This document shows, one piece after another, positions 1-11,294 of a DNA stretch of 64,000 nucleotides; the first letter of the stretch is position 1; every line of letters begins with the position of its first letter. The notes beneath the pieces are model-generated. The model saw only the letters and a program-made list of their open reading frames with translations, did not search any database and was not told the DNA's origin. The DNA is from Sphingobium jiangsuense. Its GTDB lineage: Bacteria; Pseudomonadota; Alphaproteobacteria; Sphingomonadales; Sphingomonadaceae. The DNA lies in assembly GCF_014196495.1 (NCBI RefSeq), contig NZ_JACIDT010000003.1, positions 186,001-250,000 on the forward strand. Reading direction: 5' to 3'. The position numbers were made by a program, and so were the translations under genes.

Positions 1-1
1 C

Positions 2-223
2 GACCGGCTCGTCGCGGCGATCAAGGCGGTGCTGGCGAGCGCGATCGAGGCGGGCGGCTCCACCCTGCGCGATTATGCGCGGCCCGATGGCGAGCTGGGC
101 TATTTCTCGAAGCAATGGCGCGTCTATGGGCGCGAGGGGGAAGCTTGCGGCTGCGGCGCGCCGGTGCTGCGCCGCGTCGATGGCGGGCGGTCGACCTTCT
201 ATTGCGCGAAATGCCAGAAGTGA
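2..223 (+). CDS. mutM: Formamidopyrimidine-DNA glycosylase (Fpg/MutM), C-terminal part
   Basis: This is the 3' end of a base-excision-repair glycosylase that removes oxidised purines such as 8-oxoguanine; the catalytic N-terminal proline lies outside the window. About 73 residues remain. They hold the end of the helix-two-turn-helix region ([18 protein letters not shown]) and the C-terminal zinc finger with its FYCAKCQ ending. The first cysteine pair of the finger reads C-G-C, one residue shorter than the usual C-x2-C, while the second pair (CAKC) is standard. The gene ends at a TGA at 221-223. Confidence 0.9.
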   Translation, partial: DRLVAAIKAVLASAIEAGGSTLRDYARPDGELGYFSKQWRVYGREGEACGCGAPVLRRVDGGRSTFYCAKCQK

Positions 224-264
224 CGGGCTGATCGCCCGCCTCTTCCGGTGCTCAAGTCTGGATA

Positions 265-636
265 TTATTTGCAGCGGACATTGTTGCGGTCGATCGCCTG
301 TCCGGCGATCGCGCCCGCCCCCGCGCCCAGGATGGTGCCCAGCGTCTTGCTGCCCCCCGGCGCGATGACGTTGCCGAGCACCCCGCCCGCGAGCCCGCCG
401 ACGATCAGGCCGGTCGTGCCGTCGGGCTTCTTGCAATAATAGCGGCCGTCGCGGTCGCGATAGATGCGGTCGCGCTCGCCGAGATAATAGCTGCCGTCAT
501 TGTCGTAGCGATGGGAGCGGTCGCTCGCATAGCCGGGGCGGTCGCCATAGCCATAATCGCTGCATGCGGCGAGCGGCAGTGCGACGAAGGCGCAAAGACC
601 GGTCAGGACGCAGGCTCTTGCGGGCCGGTGGGGCAT
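265..636 (-). CDS. Glycine-zipper lipoprotein
   Basis: A predicted lipoprotein of 123 residues. The N-terminus has a basic start, a hydrophobic stretch and a lipobox (PLAACS, Cys near residue 25). A Tyr/Asp/Arg-rich middle follows (about 26-70). The C-terminal half (about 73-115) is a glycine zipper of the 2TM/YMGG type (GLIVGGLAGGVLGNVIAPGG and LGAGAGAIAGQAIDR). Such proteins sit in the outer membrane or periplasm and their function is usually unknown. It stands alone, convergent with the end of mutM. The family call is firm; no specific role can be given. Confidence 0.8.
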   Translation of the reverse strand: MPHRPARACVLTGLCAFVALPLAACSDYGYGDRPGYASDRSHRYDNDGSYYLGERDRIYRDRDGRYYCKKPDGTTGLIVGGLAGGVLGNVIAPGGSKTLGTILGAGAGAIAGQAIDRNNVRCK

Positions 637-888
637 GATGTCTCTCCTCTACGGATCAGTGGGAGGGATAACGAAGCGGCGAGCCGTTGCGTTCCCTGCC
701 GGGCGGAGAAGCGCCGGGGTGCGTGACGGATGATCGGAAATGGACCAGATATTCCGCCGGTAGCGCCGGTTTCGGATCGAAACGGACTGCCTTGATGGTT
801 TCCGCCCGGATTATCGCCTTTCCTGCCGGATGGCTTTCCTGAGCAGAGGATCGCCTCCGGCCTGTCTTTGGGGGAGGGATGCGAGACA

Positions 889-1464
889 ATGGCACGGGGC
901 GGCGGCGGGAACAATGGCTGTTTTGGCCTTTTGCTCATCGCCGGATTGGTGGCGATGCTGGGGCAATGCCTGGGCGGCGGGGACGGTTCGTCCGACCCGC
1001 AGGCGCTGACGGCGGGCAATGGCGCGGCGCCAGTTGCCGGCGCGGAATCGCAGGGCTCGCTTTCCACCATCGGGGAGGAGGCCGATGTGCCCGCCAATGC
1101 CGGCGAGACGGTCTATGTGCAGCCTTCCAGCCTCAACGGGCGGTCCGGCCCGTCGGCGGATGCGCCTGTCGTGGAAAAGCTGCCGGAGGGCACCTCGCTT
1201 CAGGTGGTGGAACGGTCGGGCGAGTGGATGAAGGTGGCGCAGGGGGCGACGACGCTCTGGGTTGCGAGCAGGCATATAGGGGCGACGAAGCCTGTATCGC
1301 TTGCCTCTTCCGTGCCGAAAAAGGCGGCGAGGAAGAAAAAGCGCCGGTCGGGCGGCGGCGCTTCGGGCGGCTATTGCCCTTGCGGCAGCGGAATGGTCTG
1401 CACCGGTCCGCGCGGCGGGCGCTATTGCATCACGTCGGGCGGGAACAAGCGCTACGGCGTGTAA
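889..1464 (+). CDS. SH3-domain protein with Cys-rich basic C-terminal tail
   Basis: A protein of 191 residues. An N-terminal hydrophobic segment (GCFGLLLIAGLVAMLGQCL) should act as a membrane anchor or signal. It is followed by a linker and a bacterial SH3 domain at about residues 75-135 (YVQPSSLNGRSGPSADAPVV and EWMKVAQGATTLWV). A Lys/Arg-rich stretch (KKAARKKKRRSGG) then leads to the tail CPCGSGMVCTGPRGGRYC. The tail resembles the GPRGGRY..GxKxY motif of small basic adaptor domains seen in chlorovirus proteins and some bacterial ones; that link is inferred from memory. A TTG at 868 is possible, but the ATG at 889 has a GGAGGG about 10 bases upstream. Confidence 0.7.
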   Translation: MARGGGGNNGCFGLLLIAGLVAMLGQCLGGGDGSSDPQALTAGNGAAPVAGAESQGSLSTIGEEADVPANAGETVYVQPSSLNGRSGPSADAPVVEKLPEGTSLQVVERSGEWMKVAQGATTLWVASRHIGATKPVSLASSVPKKAARKKKRRSGGGASGGYCPCGSGMVCTGPRGGRYCITSGGNKRYGV

Positions 1465-1483
1465 GGCGCGCGGCGGCGGCCTG

Positions 1484-4411
<2,928 letters not shown>

Positions 4412-4619
4412 GAGTGGGAAAAATTCCTGATTGCCGGTCTTTGCATGCGCCCGCCGCCGCCACGGGCGGAGTCGCACCTTAGCTGTTCCATATATGTTCC
4501 AGAGCGGCTTTCCGCAATTGCGATCATCGCCGTCGGGGGCGGATGCTTATCAAATTTTAATTTTTTCCTCGCACCTTTCGAGAAATTACGTTACGTTCCG
4601 CGCGATTCGTCAGATTGTT

Positions 4620-4794
4620 ACCTTGGGGAAGGTAGCGGGGGCCGATGACACGGGAGGATGCAGGCGCTGGCGACGGCGCGCTCCTTTCCGCGCATCTATT
4701 TCTGGCAGGTCATGGAAAGTTTCAGAGATCCTGAAGTGCCCGACAGCATGCAGGATGCGCCCTCGGATGTCCCTTGCATCCGGGGGCGTTTTTT
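4620..4794 (+). ncRNA. Candidate small RNA ending at a strong terminator
   Basis: The reason for the call is an orphan rho-independent terminator on the plus strand that follows about 170 bases without a convincing ORF. The 5' end is a guess based on AT-rich promoter-like sequence around 4560-4620. It could instead be an untranslated leader or a short peptide gene. No known RNA family was recognised. Confidence 0.25.
4758..4794 (+). terminator. Rho-independent terminator
   Basis: A 12-bp stem CGCCCTCGGATG / CATCCGGGGGCG with one G-T pair, a 7-base loop (TCCCTTG) and a run of six T. It is about 280 bases upstream of the next plus-strand gene. Confidence 0.8.
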
Positions 4795-5072
4795 GTCCGG
4801 CGCGCCTGTCGGGTTGCGGCCCGGCGGTGGCCGCTTGGCCTCTCCGGCCGGGTGGTCTGCTCGAACCGGACCCGGCGGCAATGGACATGCCGGGGAGGCG
4901 GACGGCCATCGCCCGGCGCTTATGCTGCACTGCACAAAGCCCTTGCCAATCGCGGGGAAGCAGGATTAACATCCGCTCATGAACCTTGGGCAACGGGGAA
5001 TTAAGCCTTTGCTAACCATGTTGGAAATATGGTGTGGATATCCGGGTTCTCGCAGTTCGGAAGGCAAGGAAT

Positions 5073-5624
5073 ATGGCTAGCAGCGGCAAGGCGCCAGAAG
5101 GCTCCATCACTCTCGCGGAAATGCGCGAATTCGCCAGTTTCCCCGCAGCAACGCAGCGCTATGTCCGCCGGTCGCTCGATGTGGCGTTCCGCCGGGCCGA
5201 CGTGATGGAGCTGTGGTGTCGCGACGTGGTGGAGGCCGCCAGCATCCGCGCGCAGTCCCGCGTCTACGAACGGCTCAACGAATTGCGCACGATCATCCCC
5301 GACGACAGCGGTCTGGAGCAGGTGGAGCCGTTCATGGCGCCGCTGATCAGCATCTCCGCCTTCGATCTGGGGCAGGACCGGCTCAACAGCTTCTCCGCCT
5401 ATCGCTTCCTCTATGAGCGGTTGCTGGGCGCGGGCGCGCGGCCCTGGCTGCCGGCCGCCTTCTGCGCGGCGGCGAGCCTGCCCAACCTCCACCCCGACCG
5501 GCGGCGCGCGCTGCTCCAGTCGATCAGCGAGGCGGCGGCGACCGCGATCGGCTGGTCGAACCGCGAGCCGAGCTTCTACCCCGAATGGGTGGAAAAGGTC
5601 GACATCAGCAACGCGCCCAACTGA
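5073..5624 (+). CDS. Conserved-looking protein of unknown function
   Basis: A soluble, mostly alpha-helical protein of 183 residues with no signal peptide or membrane segment. I do not recognise the family. Segments such as TLAEMREFASFPAATQRYVRRS and WLPAAFCAAASLPNLHP suggest a compact helical domain, and codon use is normal for the window. The ATG at 5073 has an AAGGCAAGGA box 2-11 bases upstream. An in-frame GTG at 5034 would add 13 residues and is less likely. A near-consensus CtrA-like half-site pair lies about 60 bases upstream, a weak hint of cell-cycle control. Confidence 0.7.
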   Translation: MASSGKAPEGSITLAEMREFASFPAATQRYVRRSLDVAFRRADVMELWCRDVVEAASIRAQSRVYERLNELRTIIPDDSGLEQVEPFMAPLISISAFDLGQDRLNSFSAYRFLYERLLGAGARPWLPAAFCAAASLPNLHPDRRRALLQSISEAAATAIGWSNREPSFYPEWVEKVDISNAPN

Positions 5625-5710
5625 AGGTCCCTTTCCTCGCCTCGACGCAGGCGCGGGAACCTGAGCCTCTTCTGGCTGGTTGACGCCATGCCAGAATGAG
5701 GAGAGGACTC

Positions 5711-6028
5711 ATGGACAGATATGAAGACCGCAGGCTGGATGTGGAAGAAGCCCGCCGCGAGGAAAGGATCGCCGAGCGCCGTCGCGGTGGCGGCGCGCGG
5801 GCGTTGTTGGTCGTTATCCTGTTGATCGTGGCGATCGTCGCGGTGCTGTTCGCGACCGGTTTCTGGAGCGCCGAGGTGAGGCGCGGCGCGCTGCCCGATG
5901 TGGATGTCAGCGTCAAGGGCGGCGAACTGCCCAAAGTCGATGTGGATTCGAAGAAGGTCGTCGTGGGCACCAAGAAGGAAACCATCGACGTGCCGACCGT
6001 GGACGTGCGGGACGGCAATCAGCAATAG
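5711..6028 (+). CDS. Small single-pass membrane protein
   Basis: A protein of 105 residues with a highly charged N-terminus (DRRLDVEEARREERIAERRR), one transmembrane helix at about 30-48 (ALLVVILLIVAIVAVLFATG) and a C-terminal part rich in Val, Asp and Lys with repeated (V/K)VDV units (PDVDVSVKGG, PKVDVDSKK, VPTVDVRD). The topology is probably N-in, placing the beta-prone tail in the periplasm. The start was chosen at the ATG behind GAGGAGAGG. The function is unknown. Confidence 0.75.
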   Translation: MDRYEDRRLDVEEARREERIAERRRGGGARALLVVILLIVAIVAVLFATGFWSAEVRRGALPDVDVSVKGGELPKVDVDSKKVVVGTKKETIDVPTVDVRDGNQQ

Positions 6029-6085
6029 GCCGCAATAGGCGACAATGGCGGAAGTCGGGGCCGCGCGGGTGGCCCGGCCCGGCGG

Positions 6086-6784
6086 TCAGCCGCGCTTGCG
6101 GTAGCGGAAATACCAGACCTCGTGCCCGATGCGGCGCGCCTTCGCCTCATAGCGGGTTTCCGGCCAGCCGCCGGGCCGGGTGAGGAAATCGCGCGGGCTT
6201 TCGCACAGCCAGTCGAAATCCTCGCGCCCGTTCATCACCATCAGCGCCCAGCGCAGATAGACGGGGTGGTCGGTGCCGAAACGGAATTCGCCGCCGGGTT
6301 TCAGCTTCGCCGAGATCATGTCCACCGGCCCCTTGTTCATCATCCGCCGCTTGGCGTGGCGGGCCTTGGGCCAGGGGTCGGGGTGCAGCAGATAGACGAA
6401 GGACAGCGCGCCGTCGGGTATGCGGGAAAGGACCTCCAGCGCATTGCCCATGTGCAGGCGGATATTGGGCAGGCGCTGGTCGCGGATATGGCCGAGCGCG
6501 GAGACCACGCCGTTGAGGAACGGCTCGCAGCCGATGAAGCCGTGATCGGGCAGCAGGTCAGCGCGATACGCCAGATGCTCGCCGCCGCCGAAGCCGATCT
6601 CGAAATGCAGCGGGCGGTCATAGCCGAACAGCCGCTCGGCGGTGACCGGCCCTTCCTCCGGCACGGAGAGAGCGGGCAGCAGTTCGTCGACCAGCTGTTG
6701 CTGGCCCGCGCGCAGCTTGTGCCCGGACTGGCGGCCGTAGAGCCGGTTGAGCGTGGTGGGGTCGCCGGATTTATGTGCTGTCAT
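6086..6784 (-). CDS. trmB: tRNA (guanine-N7-)-methyltransferase
   Basis: Forms m7G46 in the variable loop of tRNA using SAM. It has 232 residues, normal for the family. Motifs include the SAM-binding loop FEIGFGGGEHLAYRA (about 62-76), IGCEPFLNGV, the catalytic region LLHPDPWPKARHAKRR (about 134-149) and FGTDHPVYLRWAL. It is read toward the left, with the ynfA-like gene upstream on the same strand. Confidence 0.95.
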   Translation of the reverse strand: MTAHKSGDPTTLNRLYGRQSGHKLRAGQQQLVDELLPALSVPEEGPVTAERLFGYDRPLHFEIGFGGGEHLAYRADLLPDHGFIGCEPFLNGVVSALGHIRDQRLPNIRLHMGNALEVLSRIPDGALSFVYLLHPDPWPKARHAKRRMMNKGPVDMISAKLKPGGEFRFGTDHPVYLRWALMVMNGREDFDWLCESPRDFLTRPGGWPETRYEAKARRIGHEVWYFRYRKRG

Positions 6785-6836
6785 GGGTGGAGCGCTTAGC
6801 TGCCTGCCGCGGGACTGGCAAGCGGGCGCAGGCTGG

Positions 6837-7160
6837 TCAGGCCGGGCGCGGCCCCCACAGGATCAGCGCCGCCCCGGAGAGGCAGATCGCGCCGCCGAGC
6901 AGATCCCAGCGATCGGGCCGCGCGCCTTCGACCAGCCACAGCCACGCGATCGCGCTGACGATATAGACGCCGCCATAGGCCGCATAGGCGCGCCCGGCAT
7001 GGGACGAGTCCACCAGCGTCAGCGCCCAGGCGAACAGGCAGAGCGAGGCGATGCCGGGGATCAGCCAGAGCGGCGACCTGTCCATGCGCAGCCACGCCCA
7101 GAAGGAGAAGCATCCGGCGATTTCGGCGATGGCGGCGAGGAGAAAGGCAAGGCTGCTCAT
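6837..7160 (-). CDS. YnfA/UPF0060 family membrane protein
   Basis: A small inner-membrane protein of 107 residues with four predicted transmembrane helices, beginning [21 protein letters not shown] and containing the family signature YAAYGGVYI. The family resembles small multidrug-resistance transporters, but its substrates are unclear. The frame is open to 7253, but the extra 31 residues are non-conserved; the ATG at 7160 gives the standard start. Confidence 0.9.
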   Translation of the reverse strand: MSSLAFLLAAIAEIAGCFSFWAWLRMDRSPLWLIPGIASLCLFAWALTLVDSSHAGRAYAAYGGVYIVSAIAWLWLVEGARPDRWDLLGGAICLSGAALILWGPRPA

Positions 7161-7242
7161 GCAGCGCTGATGCGGCATGCGGGGCGGTGATGCAATGGGG
7201 AAGGGAGGGACGGCGGGTTTCGGCCAAGAGCGGACCTCCGCC

Positions 7243-7362
7243 TTCATCGTCACCCTGTAACTTGATTAGCTGCGCTGGCCTTCGGCTCAAGGCCCATTTC
7301 GCCGGATTGACCAGCGGACTGTGGGGCTTGATGGATGCTGAAACAAGTTCAGCATGACGATT
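7243..7362. repeat. Dispersed repeat, family B copy 1
   Basis: About 120 bases running from TTCATCGTCACCCTG to GTTCAGCATGACGATT, with the core TTTCGCCGGATTGACCA and CTGTGGGGCTTGATGG. Nearly the same sequence recurs at 13583-13682 and 21556-21674. Its ends are inversely related (CATCGTCACCCTGAA versus TTCAGCATGACGATT). Confidence 0.85.
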
Positions 7363-7393
7363 AGGTTACATCTAACTACCTAACCTCTCCCTT

Positions 7394-7463
7394 CCCGTCA
7401 TGCCAGCGAAGGCTGGCATGACGGGAGACGGCGCGCGACCCCGGCCTGCGCCGGGGTGACGGG
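7394..7463. repeat. Dispersed palindromic repeat, family A copy 1
   Basis: A perfect 14-bp stem CCCGTCATGCCAGC / GCTGGCATGACGGG with a GAAG loop, then GGCGCGCGACC and a second hairpin CCCCGGCCTGCGCCGGGG. The two-hairpin plan recurs at 11388, 13724, 21706, 41621 and 48254. With the family B copy it fills most of the 350-base gap 7161-7511. Confidence 0.85.
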
Positions 7464-7511
7464 TAGAGGAACGTCCGCTTCCCACCCTAAAGCGGAACGC
7501 GGGCGTTCGGC

Positions 7512-7697
7512 CTATTTCGCGCACTTCACGAATTTGCCCTTCGCGTCCTTGCATGGGCCCTTTTTGGCGGCGGGCTTCTTTTCCGGGCATTTGACGAACT
7601 TGCCCCTGGCGTCCTTGCAGGGCGCGGCCATGGCCGGGGCGGCGGTGGCGGTCAGCAGGGAGAAGGCGATGAGGCAGGCGGCGAAGCGATTGCGCAT
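7512..7697 (-). CDS. Small secreted cationic protein with a duplicated CKDxxGKFVKC motif
   Basis: A precursor of 61 residues with a clear signal peptide (MRNRFAACLIAFSLLTATAAPAMA, cleavage near residue 24). The mature part is two copies of a Cys-Lys-rich unit, CKDARGKFVKC and CKDAKGKFVKC, joined by PEKKPAAKKGP. It is exported and strongly basic, with four cysteines that could form two disulphides or bind metal. It loosely recalls PsiF-type repeats, but no function is assigned. The ATG at 7697 has an AAGGA box; the longer frame to 7748 lacks one. Confidence 0.75.
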   Translation of the reverse strand: MRNRFAACLIAFSLLTATAAPAMAAPCKDARGKFVKCPEKKPAAKKGPCKDAKGKFVKCAK

Positions 7698-7826
7698 GGT
7701 TCCGGTCCTTGCAAAAATGCCGGGCGCGACCCGAAAGGCGCCCGGCATGATGTCTAGACCCGGATCGCGCGGGCGGGAAGAACGCTCCTCGCCCGCGTCA
7801 TGAAGTTTACAAAGCTTTAGGCCCGA

Positions 7827-9038
7827 TCAGAGCGCCGCCTTCAGCGCGTCGGCCAGATCGGTGCGCTCCCACGGGAAGAAGTCGCCTTCCGCCGTGCGGC
7901 CGAAATGGCCATAGGCCGCGCTCTTGCGGTAGATCGGCTTGTTGAGGCCGAGCGCGGTGCGGATGCCGCGCGGGGTGAGGCCGCCGAGGCGATCCTTCGC
8001 GACCTGCGCGATCGCCGCTTCCAGCTTGTCGTCGGCGACGGTGCCGGTGCCGTGGGTGTCGACATAGAGCGAGAGCGGCTCGGAAACGCCGATCGCATAG
8101 GCGATCTGGATGGTGCAGCGCTTGGCAAGGCCCGCCGCCACCACATTCTTGGCGAGATAGCGCGTCACATAGGCGGCCGAGCGGTCCACCTTGGTCGGGT
8201 CCTTGCCGCTGAACGCGCCGCCGCCATGGGGCGCCGCGCCGCCATAGGTGTCGACGATGATCTTGCGGCCGGTCAGCCCTGCGTCGCCATCCGGCCCGCC
8301 GATCTCGAAGCTGCCGGTCGGGTTGATGTGATAGACGGTCGCGTCGGACAGCAGCCCGGCCGGGATGACCTGCGCCACCACCTGCTTCACATAATTCTTC
8401 AGCTCGGCTTCCTTGTCGCCCGTGTCATAGCCCGGCGCGTGCTGGGTGGAGACGACGACGGCGGTGCAGGCGGCGGGCTTGCCGTTCTCGAAGCGCAGCG
8501 TCACCTGGCTCTTGGTGTCGGGTTCGAGGAAGGGCGCGGCGCCGCTGTGGCGGTCGGCGGCCATCTGCTCCAGAATCTTGTGGCTGTAATAGAGGGTCGC
8601 GGGCATGAGGTCCGGCGTTTCGTCGCAGGCGAAACCGAACATGATGCCCTGATCGCCCGCGCCTTCATCCTTGTTGCCCGATGCATCGACGCCCTGCGCG
8701 ATATGGGCGGACTGGCCGTGCAGGTTGTTTTCGAAGCGCAGCGTTTCCCAGTGGAAGCCGTCCTGCTCATAGCCGATCTCGCGCACCGTGTTGCGCACGG
8801 TCTTTTCGATCTCTTCGAGAGCGCCGGGCGCCCATTCGCCATTTTCATAGACGCCCTTGCAGCGGATCTCGCCCGCCAGCACGACCAGCTGGGTGGTGGT
8901 CAGCGTTTCGCAGGCGATGCGCGCCTCGGGGTCCTTCGACAGGAACAGGTCGACGATCGCGTCCGAAATCTGGTCCGCGACCTTATCCGGGTGGCCTTCC
9001 GACACGCTTTCGGAAGTGAAGAGATAATTCTGGCGCAT
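7827..9038 (-). CDS. metK: S-adenosylmethionine synthase
   Basis: Makes SAM from methionine and ATP. It has 403 residues, close to the family norm. Signatures [16 protein letters not shown] (about 116-131) and [19 protein letters not shown] (about 270-290) are intact, as is the N-terminal [21 protein letters not shown]. It starts 55 bases downstream of lnt on the same strand. The gap holds a palindrome (9063-9082) matching the two in front of the ArsR-methyltransferase gene at 59-60 kb, so transcription is probably controlled by that protein. Confidence 0.97.
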   Translation of the reverse strand: MRQNYLFTSESVSEGHPDKVADQISDAIVDLFLSKDPEARIACETLTTTQLVVLAGEIRCKGVYENGEWAPGALEEIEKTVRNTVREIGYEQDGFHWETLRFENNLHGQSAHIAQGVDASGNKDEGAGDQGIMFGFACDETPDLMPATLYYSHKILEQMAADRHSGAAPFLEPDTKSQVTLRFENGKPAACTAVVVSTQHAPGYDTGDKEAELKNYVKQVVAQVIPAGLLSDATVYHINPTGSFEIGGPDGDAGLTGRKIIVDTYGGAAPHGGGAFSGKDPTKVDRSAAYVTRYLAKNVVAAGLAKRCTIQIAYAIGVSEPLSLYVDTHGTGTVADDKLEAAIAQVAKDRLGGLTPRGIRTALGLNKPIYRKSAAYGHFGRTAEGDFFPWERTDLADALKAAL

Positions 9039-9062
9039 GATGCTCCTGTCCGTCGTGAAGCT

Positions 9063-9082
9063 ACATAAAGAAAGCCTTATGT
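9063..9082. promoter_or_regulatory. Candidate SahR-type operator upstream of metK
   Basis: ACATAAAG-AAAG-CCTTATGT, an interrupted palindrome with one mismatched pair, 25-44 bases upstream of the metK start. It has the same layout as the perfect palindromes ATATAAAG-N4-CTTTATAT at 60228-60251 and 60264-60283. Three of the 16 arm bases differ from that form. Confidence 0.6.
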
Positions 9083-9092
9083 GCCCCGCGCT

Positions 9093-10640
9093 TTAGCGCC
9101 TGAGCCGCGCGGTTGCAACGGCCAATGCGACAAGCGCCAGCGCAAGGCCGAGGGGAAGGGCGTTGCCGAAGCGGGAGAAGAGCGTGGGCGGCAGCGCTTC
9201 GGGCAGGCGGGCGTTGATCGCCCCTTCGCGATGCAGCGGGACATGGGCGAGCAGGCGGCCATGGCCGTCGATCACCGCCGAAATGCCGGTCGGGGTGGAG
9301 CGGAGAATCGGCATCGCCTCCTCGATCGCGCGCATCCGCGCCTGCGCCAGATGCTGCGGCGGCCCCCAGTCGCCGAACCACGCGTCGTTCGACGGGTTGT
9401 AGAGGAAGGCGGGCCGGTCCTTGCGGTCCACCACCTGGCCGGAGAAGATGATCTCATAGCAGATCTGCACGCCCATCTTCAGCGCGCCCCTGCCCTGTCC
9501 GGCGGGGAGGATCAGCGAGCGCGGGCCGGGGCCGGGCCAGAAATCCGCGTCGCCGGGCACGAGGCGGGACAGGCCCAGCGGCTGGAGGATCGCGCGCATC
9601 GGCAGATATTCGCCATAGGGCACCAGATGCGCCTTGTCGTAGCGGGCGACGAGGCGCGCGTCCGGGGTGAGCACCCAGGCGCTGTTGCGCGCACCCTTGA
9701 TCCTCCGCTCGGTGTAGAGGTCGTGCGGCCTTTCCTCCAGATAGACCTTGACCCCGCCGGTCATCAGCAGGTCGTGCGGGCCGAGCAGCCCGGCGAGCGC
9801 GGCGCGCCAGTCCGGCTCCATGTCGAGCCAGGCGGGCAGCGCGGCCTCCGGCCAGAAGACGAGTCGCGGGCGATCGGGCGAGGAGGGGCCGGTCAGCCGG
9901 GCGAGCTTGGCGAAATTCTCCTGATCGAGCGCGGCGTCATATTTGTCGCTCTGGTCGATATTGGGCTGGACGATGGTGATCGCCGGGCCGGTGGAGGGGG
10001 TGTCCCCGGCGGACAGCGGCAGATGGCCAGCCCCCGCGAGCAGTGCGAGGCCCGCCAGCGTCGGCAGGCCGTCGCGCCAGCGCCTCTGTCCCAGCGCCAG
10101 CAGCGCGGCGGCGGCGAGGATGGCGAGCGCGGAGAGGCCATAGGTGCCGATCCAGCGCGCGGCCTGATCGACCCCGGTGCCCAGCCAGATCAGGCCGAGC
10201 GGATCCCAGGCGAAGCCGGTGAAGGCCGTGGCGCGGCCATATTCGGCGATCACCCATAGCCCTGCGGCGAGCGGCGCGGCTGGCAGCTGCGGGCAGCGCG
10301 CGCGCGCGATGTGGAGCGCCAGCACCGCGAGGCCGGGCCAGACCGCGAGATAGAGTGAGAGCGCGACGACCGCGCCATAGCCGAACCAGTGCGGCATCGC
10401 GTCCTGATAGGTGAAGGCGTGGGCGATCCAGTTGAGGCCGACGGTGAAATGGGCGAGGCCGAAGCACCAGCCGGTGAGGAACGCGGCCTTGCGGGTGCGC
10501 GCGCGCTCCGCCAGCAGGAGGAGCAGCGCGAGCGCGGCCAGCGCCAGCGGCCACAGGCCGAGCGGCGCGAAGCCGAGCGCGGCGACGCTCCCTGCGATGA
10601 GGGCAAGCGGCAGGGGATGGCGGAGTGCTTTGCCGGTCAT
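9093..10640 (-). CDS. lnt: Apolipoprotein N-acyltransferase
   Basis: Adds the third acyl chain to outer-membrane lipoproteins at the periplasmic face of the inner membrane. It has 515 residues: an N-terminal multi-helix membrane part (about 1-200) and a nitrilase-type domain (about 225-480). The catalytic triad is visible as Glu in VFWPEAALPAW, Lys in the MKMGVQ region or just before it, and Cys in GVQICYEI. It starts 3 bases after the stop of the YqaA-type gene and lies upstream of metK on the same strand. Confidence 0.95.
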   Translation of the reverse strand: MTGKALRHPLPLALIAGSVAALGFAPLGLWPLALAALALLLLLAERARTRKAAFLTGWCFGLAHFTVGLNWIAHAFTYQDAMPHWFGYGAVVALSLYLAVWPGLAVLALHIARARCPQLPAAPLAAGLWVIAEYGRATAFTGFAWDPLGLIWLGTGVDQAARWIGTYGLSALAILAAAALLALGQRRWRDGLPTLAGLALLAGAGHLPLSAGDTPSTGPAITIVQPNIDQSDKYDAALDQENFAKLARLTGPSSPDRPRLVFWPEAALPAWLDMEPDWRAALAGLLGPHDLLMTGGVKVYLEERPHDLYTERRIKGARNSAWVLTPDARLVARYDKAHLVPYGEYLPMRAILQPLGLSRLVPGDADFWPGPGPRSLILPAGQGRGALKMGVQICYEIIFSGQVVDRKDRPAFLYNPSNDAWFGDWGPPQHLAQARMRAIEEAMPILRSTPTGISAVIDGHGRLLAHVPLHREGAINARLPEALPPTLFSRFGNALPLGLALALVALAVATARLRR

Positions 10641-10643
10641 CGC

Positions 10644-11294
10644 TCAGCGGGTGGAAACGGTCTGCGCCATGGTGGCGCGGCTGCACTTGTCCGACGCCTT
10701 GTCCTCTCCCCCGCCGCCCAGCGCGCCGACCGCGAGGAAACCGCCGACCACCAGCACGAGGAAGGCCGCCGTCAGCCAGCCGAGATAGCGCTCGATCCAC
10801 GGCTTGATCGCCGCGCCATATTTCCAGAACAGCGCGCCCACCAGCATGAACTGAAAGGCGCGGGACAGCACGCTGGCCCACAGGAAGGTGACGATCGACA
10901 GGCCGATGAAGCCCGCGGTGATGGTAATGAGCTTGAACGGGATCGGCGTCGCGCCCTTCAGCAGGATGATCTCCGCCCCATATTCCCGCAGATAGCAGGC
11001 GGCCGCCGGGAACTTGTCGGCAAGGCCGAGCGCGGCGAGCATCGCCATGCCCACGCTCTCATAGAGGAAATAGCCGATCGCATAGCCGAGTAGCCCGCCC
11101 AGCACCGAGGCGAGCGTGCAGATGACGCCGTAGCGCAGCGCCTTTTCGGGGCGGGCGAGGCACATCAGCCCCAGCAGCGGATGCGGCGGGATCGGGAAGA
11201 AGCTCGATTCCATGAAGGAGATGGCGGCGAGCCAGCGATCGGCATGGCGATGGGCGGCCTTGGCCAGCATCCACTGGTACAGAAAAGTCAGCAT
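10644..11294 (-). CDS. YqaA-type membrane protein (VTT/DedA-like domain)
   Basis: An inner-membrane protein of 216 residues with the VTT domain: MESSFFPIPPHPLLGLMCLA, GGLLGYAIGYFLYESVG and GATPIPFKLITITAGFIGL. Four or five transmembrane helices are predicted, the last at about 175-195. DedA-superfamily members are linked to lipid scrambling and envelope homeostasis; the exact substrate of this branch is unknown. It is the first gene of a likely yqaA-lnt transcription unit. Confidence 0.85.
   Translation of the reverse strand: MLTFLYQWMLAKAAHRHADRWLAAISFMESSFFPIPPHPLLGLMCLARPEKALRYGVICTLASVLGGLLGYAIGYFLYESVGMAMLAALGLADKFPAAACYLREYGAEIILLKGATPIPFKLITITAGFIGLSIVTFLWASVLSRAFQFMLVGALFWKYGAAIKPWIERYLGWLTAAFLVLVVGGFLAVGALGGGGEDKASDKCSRATMAQTVSTR

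Larger units (their letters stand above)
4412..5072. other. Intergenic region upstream of uvrA, possible small RNA
   Basis: This stretch lies between the uvrA start and the gene at 5073. No ORF in it has good codon use with a well-placed ribosome binding site. It is AT-richer than its surroundings at 4540-4620 (promoter-like) and contains a strong plus-strand terminator at 4758-4794 with no protein gene in front of it. Just before the next gene, TTAA-N7-CTAA (5001-5015) is one base off the alphaproteobacterial CtrA consensus TTAA-N7-TTAA. Confidence 0.5.

Noticed and set aside
4658..4969. A 103-codon frame in the gap after uvrA
   Set aside because: It runs straight through the strong terminator at 4758-4794, its upstream AGG box is too close to the ATG, and the protein looks like translated non-coding sequence.
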